A stretch of DNA of 64,000 nucleotides, from positions 3,439,001 to 3,503,000 of the forward strand of contig NZ_CP132336.1 of the NCBI RefSeq assembly GCF_030758315.1, read 5' to 3'. The stretch comes from Pararhizobium sp. IMCC3301. GTDB taxonomy: Bacteria > Pseudomonadota > Alphaproteobacteria > Rhizobiales > GCA-2746425. The position numbers were made by a program, and so were the translations under genes. Under the pieces are notes generated by a model. It was given only the letters and a program-made list of their open reading frames with translations, had not been told where the DNA came from and did no database searches. Below are positions 26,311-35,012 of the stretch, piece after piece; positions within the stretch are counted from its first letter, which is position 1; each line of letters begins with the position of its first letter.

Positions 26311-26375
26311 GAGGCCAGAATAAGAGGCCAGAATAAGGGGCCACAATAAGGGGCCAGAACTAGGGGCCAAAGGCA
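26311..26375 (+). repeat. 13-bp tandem repeat (about 4.5 units) upstream of the TrmB-type regulator
   Basis: Units at 26311, 26324, 26337, 26350 and 26363: GAGGCCAGAATAA twice, GGGGCCACAATAA, GGGGCCAGAACTA, then a partial GGGGCCAAA. They end 16 bases before the regulator's ATG. They may be slippage products, a multi-site operator or a structured leader; the last unit lies just ahead of the ribosome site. Confidence 0.85.
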
Positions 26376-26391
26376 CCTTCAGGGGGTTGAA

Positions 26392-27261
26392 ATGCAGACA
26401 TCGCTGACAACAGCAAAATCAAAAGAGGGCGATGCAACGCTGCTCGATAATCTGGCGCGGCTTGGTTTCACCGCTCCTGAAGCGCGCACCTATGAAGCCT
26501 TGATCCAGGTGCAGCCCGCGACGGCCTATGAACTGGCGAAAACCTCCGGTCTGGCGCGGGCCAACTCCTATAATTCGGTTACCAATCTGGTGCTGAAAGG
26601 GGCGATTCAGCCAGTGTCCTCACATCCGGTCCGCTATGCCATAACCTCGCCGCAGCATTTCTTCGCCAGCATTGCTGACGAGGTGCAACACACGGCATCG
26701 CAGATTCAGGATCAGGTGCTGCGCACTTATGCTCCGATGGGGTCTGATTTCGTCGAGGTTTCTGAAGGCCGTCTCGCGGTCGAGGACAAGGTCCGTTCGC
26801 TGATTGCCCGCGCCAAAACGGATTTGCATTTCAAGGTGTCCGACCAGCTCATCAAACCGTTCGAGGATGCTATTCTTGAGGTCATGAAACGCGGTGTCCG
26901 CGTTACCATCGTTGCCACCGGCGAGGCATGGACCACGCTGGGTGATGCCGGCGCACGCATCGTGCCCCATGAAGGCAGCGGCTCGGCACCAAGCCGGGCC
27001 AATGATGTCGCAATGACCGTTGTCGCCGATGCAGCAGCCAGTTTTGTCGGCACGATGAAGCCGCTTTACCGTGGATATTCGGCGGAGAATCCAACTCTTG
27101 TCTATGTCATTCAAACCATGATCCTGCACGAGATTTACCTGTCCGAAATCGTCACGGCGATTGGTCTGGACAGGCTGGCGGAACTGGGTCTGAGTTTTGA
27201 TGCGCTGCGCGGAAAATACAGACCCGAGCAGCATGGCCAACGCATGGCCGAAAACCCGTGA
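26392..27261 (+). CDS. TrmB-type helix-turn-helix transcriptional regulator
   Basis: 289 residues. The N-terminal winged helix matches TrmB (RLGFTAPEARTYEALIQVQP, then ATAYELAKTSGLARANSYNS), followed by a region with a phospholipase-D-like fold typical of these regulators (KVRSLIARAKTDLHFKV, then RGVRVTIVATGE). A strong AGGGGG precedes the ATG. It is divergent from the tctCBA-enolase operon and translationally coupled (GTGA) to the lyase gene, so it is probably the pathway-specific regulator. TrmB proteins usually sense sugars in archaea; the ligand here is unknown. Confidence 0.82.
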   Translation: MQTSLTTAKSKEGDATLLDNLARLGFTAPEARTYEALIQVQPATAYELAKTSGLARANSYNSVTNLVLKGAIQPVSSHPVRYAITSPQHFFASIADEVQHTASQIQDQVLRTYAPMGSDFVEVSEGRLAVEDKVRSLIARAKTDLHFKVSDQLIKPFEDAILEVMKRGVRVTIVATGEAWTTLGDAGARIVPHEGSGSAPSRANDVAMTVVADAAASFVGTMKPLYRGYSAENPTLVYVIQTMILHEIYLSEIVTAIGLDRLAELGLSFDALRGKYRPEQHGQRMAENP

Positions 27262-28607
27262 CCGGACTATCCTTGCTGAACATTCCGCCGAGCAGTGCGG
27301 CGATGGACAGGATCTGGTGCGACGAGACCTTCCTCAATGCCAGTATGGAAATAGAGCGCTGCTGGGTCATGGCCGCTGTCGCAGAAGGCTTTGCGCCGGA
27401 CAGTGTCGAAGCCGAACTTGACGCGGCCATTGAAAATGTTCGGACCAACCCGGCATCCGTATTGGCCGGCACGCTGTCAACCGGTCGGCCCGTTGCGCCG
27501 CTGGTCGATGCCTTGCTGGAAAATGCATCAGATCGTCTCCAGCAGGTTCTGCATCTGGGGTTGACCACCCAGGACATCATCGATGGCGCGCTGACCCTGC
27601 TGCGCGGTCAGGCGATCCAAACAATTCTGGCAGACGCCGAAAAATGCCGGGAGAATTTGCAGCACCTTGCTGCCCGCCACAGCACGACAGTGATGCTGGG
27701 GCGGACAAATCTTCAGGCGGCGGCACCGATCACATTCGGCCTGTTTGTTGCCGAAGGCTGCGCCGAACTTCAGCGCAATTGCGGCCGCATTCGACAGCGG
27801 CATATGGCGGCACAGACGGTGATTCTGTCCGGCGCCGTCGGGCTTTCAGAGCCGTTTGCAGAAAAATCAGATGCCGTGCGCCACCGCACAGCGGCTGACC
27901 TTGGTCTGAGCTATGATCCGAAAATGCGCTCTGCGCCACGCGACCAAATTGTCGATCTGTTGTTCTCCGTTGGCCTGCTGGCCAAAGGGCTGGGACGCAT
28001 GGCGCGCAGCATAAGCCATCTGCAGTCCGATGCCACAGGCGAGCTTGCCGAGGCCCAGCCGGGCGGCAGCAGCGCCATGCCGCACAAGCAGAATCCGCGC
28101 CAGGCGGAACGCATCATCATGCTGTCCGGTCAGATTGACGGTATTCTTCTCAACCTGATGAGCGCAACTCAGACCCTGCATCACAGATCCGGTGACAGCT
28201 GGATGGCCGAATGGGTCGGCATGGCAGCCATGTTCCAATGCGTCCATGCGCAAATTCTCAGCTTTGGCACACTCATCGAAACACTGGTGGTCGAAGAACA
28301 GCGCATGCACGACAATGTCACACATCATGGTCTGGCAATTGTGTCGGACCGGCTGTTCACGGCCCTGTCAGCTGTTGTCGGGCGGGACCAGGCCAAATCG
28401 ATTGTCAAAGCCGCTTTGGCAGAGCGGATTTCCACCGATGGCCTGGCCGAATTTCTTGAGCAGCATGTACTTGAGCAGCATGTACCGGCTCAGCAGGCCC
28501 GCAATATCGCAGCTGCCTGCTCTCTGGAGGCGATCATTGAAAGCGCCCAAATTCAGCAGGCCTGCATAATGGAAGATTTGGCAGCCGCTGCTCCAAATCA
28601 GCTCTAG
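27258..28607 (+). CDS. Fumarase/aspartase-superfamily lyase, carboxymuconate cycloisomerase-like
   Basis: 449 residues. The superfamily signature GSSAMPHKQNP is intact, as are TTQDIIDGA and the TNLQAAAPITFG region. PcaB (3-carboxy-cis,cis-muconate cycloisomerase) is the nearest family; adenylosuccinate or aminocarboxylate lyases are alternatives. The start is GTG, overlapping the regulator's stop. Near the C-terminus LEQHV is duplicated by a 15-bp tandem repeat at 28455-28484, in frame. It probably acts with the enolase-superfamily enzyme on the acid imported by TctABC. Its stop overlaps the stop of the convergent phytochrome gene. Confidence 0.85.
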   Translation: MTGLSLLNIPPSSAAMDRIWCDETFLNASMEIERCWVMAAVAEGFAPDSVEAELDAAIENVRTNPASVLAGTLSTGRPVAPLVDALLENASDRLQQVLHLGLTTQDIIDGALTLLRGQAIQTILADAEKCRENLQHLAARHSTTVMLGRTNLQAAAPITFGLFVAEGCAELQRNCGRIRQRHMAAQTVILSGAVGLSEPFAEKSDAVRHRTAADLGLSYDPKMRSAPRDQIVDLLFSVGLLAKGLGRMARSISHLQSDATGELAEAQPGGSSAMPHKQNPRQAERIIMLSGQIDGILLNLMSATQTLHHRSGDSWMAEWVGMAAMFQCVHAQILSFGTLIETLVVEEQRMHDNVTHHGLAIVSDRLFTALSAVVGRDQAKSIVKAALAERISTDGLAEFLEQHVLEQHVPAQQARNIAAACSLEAIIESAQIQQACIMEDLAAAAPNQL

Positions 28608-31183
28608 CTAGAAAGAGCCATAACGGCCAGCGCCCGCTGCATGCTTTCCTTGCTGTAGGGTTTCTGGATGAAAACAATGTTTGGGAATTTCGCGGAAAAA
28701 CTTGTCCCCTCGCCGTAACCGGTGGCAAAAGCGAATGGTATACCGGCTTTTTGCAGCTCTTCGGCAATAGGTTCACTGGTCTGCGAGCCGAGATTCACAT
28801 CCAGGATGGCAAAGTCAAATTTTTGCTCCGACATCAGTCGCTCGGCCTCATCGACACGTGACGCAAGACTGACTTTTTGAGCACCGAGTTGAAGCACTAT
28901 ATCTTCGGCATCCATTGCTATTATGAGATTGTCCTCCAGAACGAGGACATGGCCGGACAGCGCCATCATATGATAGTCAGCTTTGTCTGCGGATTGTTTG
29001 CTTTTCACCTGTGCCGGGTCGATGAATTCGGCGACGCAGTTGGCCGGGACCATAAAGTCAGCCCGCAATCCGGCAATGTCATATTTCAGCTTCGCTGTGC
29101 CTTTCAACTCATGGGGAATGGACCGCTCGATGATGGTGCTGCCAAAACCTCTGCGCTTGGGCGCGCGAACCGGTGGGCCGCCGATTTCCTGCCATTTAAT
29201 GCGCAATGCGCCATCTTCCTCGGCCACAAGCTCAATTTCGATGCGCCCGCCAGCCTCGCCTATGGCACCATATTTTGCCGAGTTGGTAATCATCTCATGC
29301 ATGACCAGAGCCAGTGTTGAAAACGCTTCCGGCTGCAACAGTGCGTCGGGACCCGTCAGCACCAGACGGTCGCGATTCGATCCCAGATACGCATCGATTT
29401 CAGTGGCCAGCAAATCATGCAGAGAGGCTGCATTCCAGTTTTCACGTGTAATCTTGTCATGAGCGCGCGCCAGCGCGTCGATCCGCCCGCCGACATTGCC
29501 GGTAAAATCGGCAATGTTGCGTGCTTCCGAACCGCTTTGCGCTACCAGTCCCCGAATCAGATTGAGAATATTGCGAACCCGGTGGTTCAATTCTGCGATC
29601 AGCAATTCCTGATGATCGCTGGCGCGCTCACGATCCCTGCTGGCCGCATCCGTGACCCGCAAGACCACTTCCAGAAGCGTCATTCTGAGAGAATTAGCCA
29701 CCCGAATTTCCGATTCGGACCATGGCTGGCTCTGATTTCTGACAATTTCCTTCCAGGTTTCGAAACTCTTTCGGGGCGTCAGTCGCGTCCCGTTTGGGCC
29801 GGGCTCAGCCGGCTTTTCCGGCTTGCCGGCCCAAAGCACGGCGCGGGAAATTTCCTGACGGAACAGGATCAGATAATCCCGCGGCGAGCGCGATACAGGC
29901 AGCACCAGTATTCCCGCTGAACAGTCCGAAAACTCCTGCGCCGCAGGATAGCTGTCAGACAGGCGATCGGTCGCAAAAATGCGGCTTGCAGCTGTGGTGT
30001 TCAGAAAACGCAGCAGCGGCAGTATTTCTTCTCTGGAGGGCGTTCGGCCCTGGGATTTGAATTCACCGTCGATCCATGTCGCAATACCGTCACAGGCAAT
30101 CACACTGCTGACAGCATCGGCGATGGTGCTAAAATTTTCGACAATGGATTGGCCATCGGCAAGGCGGGCCATCAGATCGTCGTGCATCTGCCGTGCCAGT
30201 TCAGCTTCACTGCGTTCCAGATCGCCTTGTCTCTGGTCAAGCACGTATGCAAACATCTGGGCAAACAGCTCGGTTCCTGTTCTGGCCTTGTAGGACAGGA
30301 TATTGGGGCTGCGATGATGGCAGGCGAACAATCCCCAAAGCTTGCCACGAACCACGATCGAGACCGACATCGAGGCGGATACATCCATATTTCTGAGATA
30401 TTCCAGATGTATCGACGAGACCGCACGCAGACTGCTCAGGCTCAGATCAAGCGGCACGCCTTCCGGGCTCGCCGGCGGCAGAATCGGGACAGTCTCTCCG
30501 TCGACCTCACTGATGATGCGCAACAGACTGCGCTTATAAAGCGCGCGTGCCTGCGCCGGAATATCAGATGCGGGGAAATGCAGTCCCAACATCGGTTCCA
30601 TATCGGGCATTCTTGCCTCGGCAATCACCTCACCGGAATCGTCTGGTGCAAAGCGGTAGGCCATAACCCGGTCAAACCCGGTAATCGCCTTGATTTGCCG
30701 GGCAGCGACGGTGCACATAGCCTCAATGGATGAAGCCGTCTGCACACGGTCAAGCATGGGTCGCATATAGCCGGCATAGTCGGTAACATCGTGGGCATCT
30801 GATCGCTCGAATTCCATAACAATGGAATGTCCCGAGCGATGCAGCGCGACATCAAACAAGCCGCCATTTGCCACCACCTTCAGTCCAAAAATCCGCTCAA
30901 CCGCGTCGGCATGAGACAACATCTGGAGGCGGCCACGAATCGTGTGCACAAAATCCGGCAGAACATAATTATTGAACGGGTCGCCAATCAGATCGCCATG
31001 ATCAATGCCCAGGATGTCATTGGTATTGAGCGAGGCGTGATTGATGATCCAGTCATTGGAAACGGAAATCAGGCAGCCGAAAGACTGGACGTGGCCCAGA
31101 ATGTGAATCGGCTCACGCTCGCAATTGGTAAGATCAATCTCTGAGTCAGCCGGAATGGCTGACGTCAAATTCTGTTTTATCAT
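28604..31183 (-). CDS. bphP: Bacteriophytochrome hybrid: photosensor, HWE histidine kinase and receiver
   Basis: About 859 residues from ATG 31183. Order: PAS with the biliverdin-binding Cys (DLTNCEREPIHILGHVQ, about residue 21); GAF with PASDIP and SSIHLEYLRNM; PHY with the tongue motif PRKSFETW. Then an HWE-type kinase (ELNHRVRNILNLIRGL with the phospho-His, NSAKYGA N-box, WQE), and a C-terminal receiver with phospho-Asp in ILDVNLG and KPYS lysine. It should sense red/far-red light through biliverdin. The attached receiver suggests an internal phosphate sink or regulatory output; no DNA-binding domain is present. It overlaps the heme oxygenase gene by 38 bases. Confidence 0.93.
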   Translation of the reverse strand: MIKQNLTSAIPADSEIDLTNCEREPIHILGHVQSFGCLISVSNDWIINHASLNTNDILGIDHGDLIGDPFNNYVLPDFVHTIRGRLQMLSHADAVERIFGLKVVANGGLFDVALHRSGHSIVMEFERSDAHDVTDYAGYMRPMLDRVQTASSIEAMCTVAARQIKAITGFDRVMAYRFAPDDSGEVIAEARMPDMEPMLGLHFPASDIPAQARALYKRSLLRIISEVDGETVPILPPASPEGVPLDLSLSSLRAVSSIHLEYLRNMDVSASMSVSIVVRGKLWGLFACHHRSPNILSYKARTGTELFAQMFAYVLDQRQGDLERSEAELARQMHDDLMARLADGQSIVENFSTIADAVSSVIACDGIATWIDGEFKSQGRTPSREEILPLLRFLNTTAASRIFATDRLSDSYPAAQEFSDCSAGILVLPVSRSPRDYLILFRQEISRAVLWAGKPEKPAEPGPNGTRLTPRKSFETWKEIVRNQSQPWSESEIRVANSLRMTLLEVVLRVTDAASRDRERASDHQELLIAELNHRVRNILNLIRGLVAQSGSEARNIADFTGNVGGRIDALARAHDKITRENWNAASLHDLLATEIDAYLGSNRDRLVLTGPDALLQPEAFSTLALVMHEMITNSAKYGAIGEAGGRIEIELVAEEDGALRIKWQEIGGPPVRAPKRRGFGSTIIERSIPHELKGTAKLKYDIAGLRADFMVPANCVAEFIDPAQVKSKQSADKADYHMMALSGHVLVLEDNLIIAMDAEDIVLQLGAQKVSLASRVDEAERLMSEQKFDFAILDVNLGSQTSEPIAEELQKAGIPFAFATGYGEGTSFSAKFPNIVFIQKPYSKESMQRALAVMALSS

Positions 31184-31736
31184 AGTCGAGTTCCGTATTT
31201 GCCCATTCAAGTGCGTCACCAAACAGGCGAAAAGTCAACCTTGCTGACCGTTCTATGGCGGCCCGATTGTCGTCCGGGGCCAGCATTCCATCAAGGTATT
31301 TCACGAATTGTGGCCAATAATTATCATAGGTGCCGCTGCTCAGATACTGACCCGCCCTCAGCACCTGTGGGTCGTGTGATTGTGCCCATCTGCGTTGCAA
31401 CAATTTTGTACCCAGCCGCGATCCGGCAATAACATAACATATGCCTAAACTGCTCATCTGCCCGGTCAATTTCAGGCCCTGAGGCTCGCGACGACTGACG
31501 CCAAGCACCTGCAAATCCGCCTGGATTTCCGGCAACAGTGAAGGTGGTCGAAGCATGGCCGGCAGATCGTCGAGCTGGTCGAGCCGGGCATGGCAACCGG
31601 ACAGCGCCATGAAATGACTTAACAGGAATCGCGACAAGCCGTCCCGGCGTGTCAGATCAAGCGTGCTGAACGCTGCATCCAGCCGTTCATGCTCCATCCT
31701 CGTCGATGTTCTTAAATGATGACGCAGTGTCTGCAT
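31146..31736 (-). CDS. bphO: Biliverdin-producing heme oxygenase
   Basis: About 196 residues from ATG 31736 (MQTLRHHLRTSTRMEHERLD). The proximal heme-ligand His is in EHERLD (about residue 16), and LGICYVIAGSRLG is the distal-helix region of bacterial heme oxygenases (family GS.LGG). It opens heme to biliverdin, the chromophore of the phytochrome encoded next. The 3' end overlaps the phytochrome start, so the two are coupled. An in-frame upstream ATG at 31808 is possible but less like the family. Confidence 0.9.
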   Translation of the reverse strand: MQTLRHHLRTSTRMEHERLDAAFSTLDLTRRDGLSRFLLSHFMALSGCHARLDQLDDLPAMLRPPSLLPEIQADLQVLGVSRREPQGLKLTGQMSSLGICYVIAGSRLGTKLLQRRWAQSHDPQVLRAGQYLSSGTYDNYWPQFVKYLDGMLAPDDNRAAIERSARLTFRLFGDALEWANTELDYDKTEFDVSHSG

Positions 31737-32028
31737 CAGTGAAAATATCCTTGCAGGAATTGAAGGGATCAGCGGAAGCCTGGATTTAGGCTCCCAGCTA
31801 TCGATCAATCAAGTAGTTTCTGAGGCGGTTGTGTTTTGTCCTGCCATCACCGGCCTGCCGGACCGGAAGAGGCCGCGATCTGGAACCAGGGCGGTGGGCA
31901 GGCGCTGACCGTAATGCATTCCTGCTCGCCCTTGTTGTGAAAGCGGTGCGGCAAGCGGCTGGCAAATCCCCGCCGAATAATCTAAGTCGATGTTACACAC
32001 ACAGACATTGCGATGAAGGAGAACTATA

Positions 32029-33507
32029 ATGACCAATTCATCCTCAAAACTGGCAGACATGCTGGCAGATCCGTCTCTGCTGGTGACAAAGGCCTTTTCC
32101 GGCGGCGACTGGGTGGACGCCGCTGACGGCAAGACCTTCGATGTCACCAACCCGGCTACTGGCAAGGTCATTGCCAGTGTGGCGGATTTAAGCCGCGCTG
32201 AAGCGCGTGAGGCGATTGCCAAGGCCGCCAAAGCCCAGCGGGAGTGGGCCCGGCAGACCGGCAAGGAACGCTCCGCCATTTTGCGCAAATGGTATGAGCT
32301 GATGGTCGAAAATGCCGATGATCTCGGTACTATTCTGACCGCAGAACAGGGCAAGCCCCATGCCGAGGCCAAGGGTGAAGTTCTCTATGGCGCGTCCTTC
32401 ATCGAATGGTTCGCCGAGGAAGCCAAACGGGTTTATGGCGAAACCATTCCCGGCCATCAACGCGACAAGCGCATCACCGTCATCCGCCAGCCCATTGGCG
32501 TTGCCGCATCGATCACACCGTGGAACTTTCCCAATGCCATGATCACCCGCAAAGTCGGCCCGGCCCTTGCGGTCGGCTGCACCTTTGTAGCAAGACCGGC
32601 GGCGGAGACGCCACTGTCGGCGCTGGCACTTGGCGTTCTGGCAGAACGTGCCGGCATGCCGAAGGGCATCTTGTCGATCATCTCCTCCTCGCGTTCTTCT
32701 GATATCGGGAAAGAGTTCTGCGAGAATCCGTCGGTCCGCAAACTGACCTTTACCGGCTCCACCGAGGTCGGCCGCATTCTGCTGAAACAGGCAGCGGACC
32801 AGATCATGAAATGCTCCATGGAGCTTGGTGGCAACGCACCTTTTATCGTGTTTGACGATGCCGACATTGATGCAGCTGTCGAAGGCGCGATGATTTCAAA
32901 ATACCGCAACAACGGACAGACCTGCGTCTGCGCCAACCGGTTATATGTGCAAGCCGGGGTCTATGATGCGTTTGCCAAAAAACTTGCCGAAGCTGTTGGC
33001 AAGATGAAGGTTGGCGATGGTCTGAGCGAAGGCACGCAACTTGGCCCGCTGATCAATTCCGATGCGGTCGACAAGGTCAAGGAACACATTGCCGATGCCA
33101 AATCCAAAGGCGGCAAGGTTCTGGCCGGCGGCAAGCCGCATGCCCTTGGCGGCACTTTCTTTGAACCGACCATCATCACCGGGGCGACCAAGGACATGCT
33201 GTTTGCCACAGAGGAAACTTTTGGTCCGGTGGCACCACTGTTCAAATTCGATACTGTCGACGAGGTCATCGATTTGGCTAATGACACAATTTTCGGGCTG
33301 GCTTGCTATTTCTACGCCAATGATCTGTCCCGCGTCACCAAAGTTGCCGAAGCGCTGGAATACGGCATGGTCGGCATCAACACCGGTCTGATTTCCACCG
33401 AGGTCGCACCGTTCGGCGGCGTCAAACAGTCCGGGCTTGGCCGCGAAGGCAGCCATCATGGCATCGATGATTATCTGGAAATGAAATATATCTGCGCCTC
33501 GGTCTGA
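32029..33507 (+). CDS. gabD: NAD(P)-dependent succinate-semialdehyde dehydrogenase
   Basis: 492 residues of the GabD branch of aldehyde dehydrogenases. Seen: ITPWNFPNAMITRK, FTGSTEVGR, general base in MELGGNAPFIVF, nucleophile in NNGQTCVCANRLYVQ, and the C-terminal GGVKQSGLGREGSHHGIDDY. It oxidises succinate semialdehyde to succinate (4-aminobutyrate breakdown). AAGGAG stands ahead of the ATG. It looks monocistronic, followed by a terminator hairpin at 33532-33560. No aminotransferase is adjacent. Confidence 0.92.
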   Translation: MTNSSSKLADMLADPSLLVTKAFSGGDWVDAADGKTFDVTNPATGKVIASVADLSRAEAREAIAKAAKAQREWARQTGKERSAILRKWYELMVENADDLGTILTAEQGKPHAEAKGEVLYGASFIEWFAEEAKRVYGETIPGHQRDKRITVIRQPIGVAASITPWNFPNAMITRKVGPALAVGCTFVARPAAETPLSALALGVLAERAGMPKGILSIISSSRSSDIGKEFCENPSVRKLTFTGSTEVGRILLKQAADQIMKCSMELGGNAPFIVFDDADIDAAVEGAMISKYRNNGQTCVCANRLYVQAGVYDAFAKKLAEAVGKMKVGDGLSEGTQLGPLINSDAVDKVKEHIADAKSKGGKVLAGGKPHALGGTFFEPTIITGATKDMLFATEETFGPVAPLFKFDTVDEVIDLANDTIFGLACYFYANDLSRVTKVAEALEYGMVGINTGLISTEVAPFGGVKQSGLGREGSHHGIDDYLEMKYICASV

Positions 33508-33531
33508 AATCAGCATCTGTCAAACAAATTC

Positions 33532-33560
33532 GCAGCGGGCCGGACTGCCGGACCCGCTGC
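33532..33560. terminator. Strong GC-rich hairpin between convergent genes
   Basis: GCAGCGGG and CCCGCTGC form perfect 8-bp arms, extended inwards by CCGG/CCGG pairing. It lies between the stops of gabD and the convergent MscS gene, as expected of a two-way terminator. No T-run follows, so it may rather protect 3' ends. Confidence 0.65.
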
Positions 33561-33567
33561 CTGCGTC

Positions 33568-34884
33568 TCATGATTCCGGCTGCGGCTTTGATCTGGAAAT
33601 ATCGACCTTGATGCCATCGGGAATGTAAAGATCGCGCTTGGCATAGGGGATTTCGATATTGTTGGCTTTCAGCACATCCCAGATCGCGAACAGAATATCG
33701 CTTTTGATGTTGGCCAGTCCGCCAGCCGGGTCCTGAATCCAGAACCGGTAGGCCATGTCCAGCGAACTTTCCCCGAACTGAACGAATTGCACGATTGGCG
33801 CTGGCGAGGCGAGGACGCGCGGATGTGCGCCGACCGTGCTTTCCACAAGTCTCTTGACCTCATGCGGATCGCAGTCATAGCTAACTCCGAACGTAATTTC
33901 GAGCCGGATATTGCGGTTGGAATAGGACCAGTTGACCACTTCCTGAGTGATCAGATTCTCATTCGGAATAAGGTGTTCGCGGCCATCGCGGGTGACAACG
34001 GAGGTGTATCTGGTGTTGAGCTGGGTGATCCAGCCAAACGTGTCACCGACCGAAATGACATCTCCCGGCTTGATGGATTTGTCGAGCAGCAGCGAAATGC
34101 CGCTGACAAAATTGGAAACGGTTTTCTGCAGACCAAGCCCGACACCGACGCCGACAGCACCGGAGAAAATGGCGAAGGCTGTCAGATCAATGCCGACCGA
34201 AGACAGGGTCAGCAAAAAAGCTGCCGCGACCAGGAAAATGCGCACCAGCTTGCTGATCAGCACTTTCATCGATGGCGAGATATCCTTGCTGGCGGCAACG
34301 CCCCTGTCGGCCAGTCTGCCAAACAGGCCAACGCCCCAGGCAAGGATCGCCAGAATTGCGATTGCCTTCATGACAACAAGGGCAGACAGCCGGGATTCGC
34401 CAAAGCTGAAAGCCATCCCGTCCAGCCACACCACCACTTGCGGCAAAACCCGCAGGATAGACAGCGATGCAATGATCCACAACGTGATCGAGACCATCCG
34501 GAACAGAAGCCGGTTGCGAATGACTGTGGCAAGAATGTTGATGATGATCCAGGCGGTGGTCAGCTTGGCAACGGTAGAAAGGATCAGCGTATTTCCCGAC
34601 CATGTCATACTGCGGAACAGCGCCAGAAGCAGCCAGATGGCAACCAGGAAAATCGCCGGAGAGACCCGCTCCAGGATTTCACGCTTCCAACTGCGCAGCC
34701 AGTGCCCTTCATGGCTGCCGAGATAGGTTTTCAGCCGTCGCGAGAGGCTTTTGGCGAACAGATAGGAACACAACGCAGCCACCAGAATGGCAACGCCCTG
34801 ATAAATCACCCAGGTGCCGGTCGCGCGTTGAATGAACTCCGACATCTGATCCAGATAGGGTTGCAGACTGGCAGGCAGCTCCAT
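33568..34884 (-). CDS. MscS-family mechanosensitive channel (long form)
   Basis: 438 residues: several N-terminal membrane helices, the pore-lining TM3-like helix (GAVGVGVGLGLQKTVSNFVS) and the cytosolic MscS beta domain (KPGDVISVGDTFGWITQLN, then RDGREHLIPNENLITQEVVN). It opens on membrane tension to release osmolytes. Longer at the N-terminus than E. coli MscS, as in YbdG/YnaI-like proteins. Monocistronic. Confidence 0.92.
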   Translation of the reverse strand: MELPASLQPYLDQMSEFIQRATGTWVIYQGVAILVAALCSYLFAKSLSRRLKTYLGSHEGHWLRSWKREILERVSPAIFLVAIWLLLALFRSMTWSGNTLILSTVAKLTTAWIIINILATVIRNRLLFRMVSITLWIIASLSILRVLPQVVVWLDGMAFSFGESRLSALVVMKAIAILAILAWGVGLFGRLADRGVAASKDISPSMKVLISKLVRIFLVAAAFLLTLSSVGIDLTAFAIFSGAVGVGVGLGLQKTVSNFVSGISLLLDKSIKPGDVISVGDTFGWITQLNTRYTSVVTRDGREHLIPNENLITQEVVNWSYSNRNIRLEITFGVSYDCDPHEVKRLVESTVGAHPRVLASPAPIVQFVQFGESSLDMAYRFWIQDPAGGLANIKSDILFAIWDVLKANNIEIPYAKRDLYIPDGIKVDISRSKPQPES

Positions 34885-35012
34885 TCAAATTCCTTTCCGC
34901 AGAAGGTCAAGACTACCCGTAATTCGGAACGATTGCATAGCACTGACTTGGCGGATTGGCAGCGGCACAGGGCCACAGGCGGGCTGCAGCGACAACAGCT
35001 GCGATGTTGGCC

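Noticed and set aside
26311-26375. Short tandem repeats considered as a CRISPR array
   Set aside because: Units are 13 bp, adjacent and without spacers, and no cas genes are in the window.
31809-32372. Long minus-strand open frame across the gabD start
   Set aside because: It is antisense to the well-supported gabD gene and the sequence is Ser/Ala/Arg-rich without family features.
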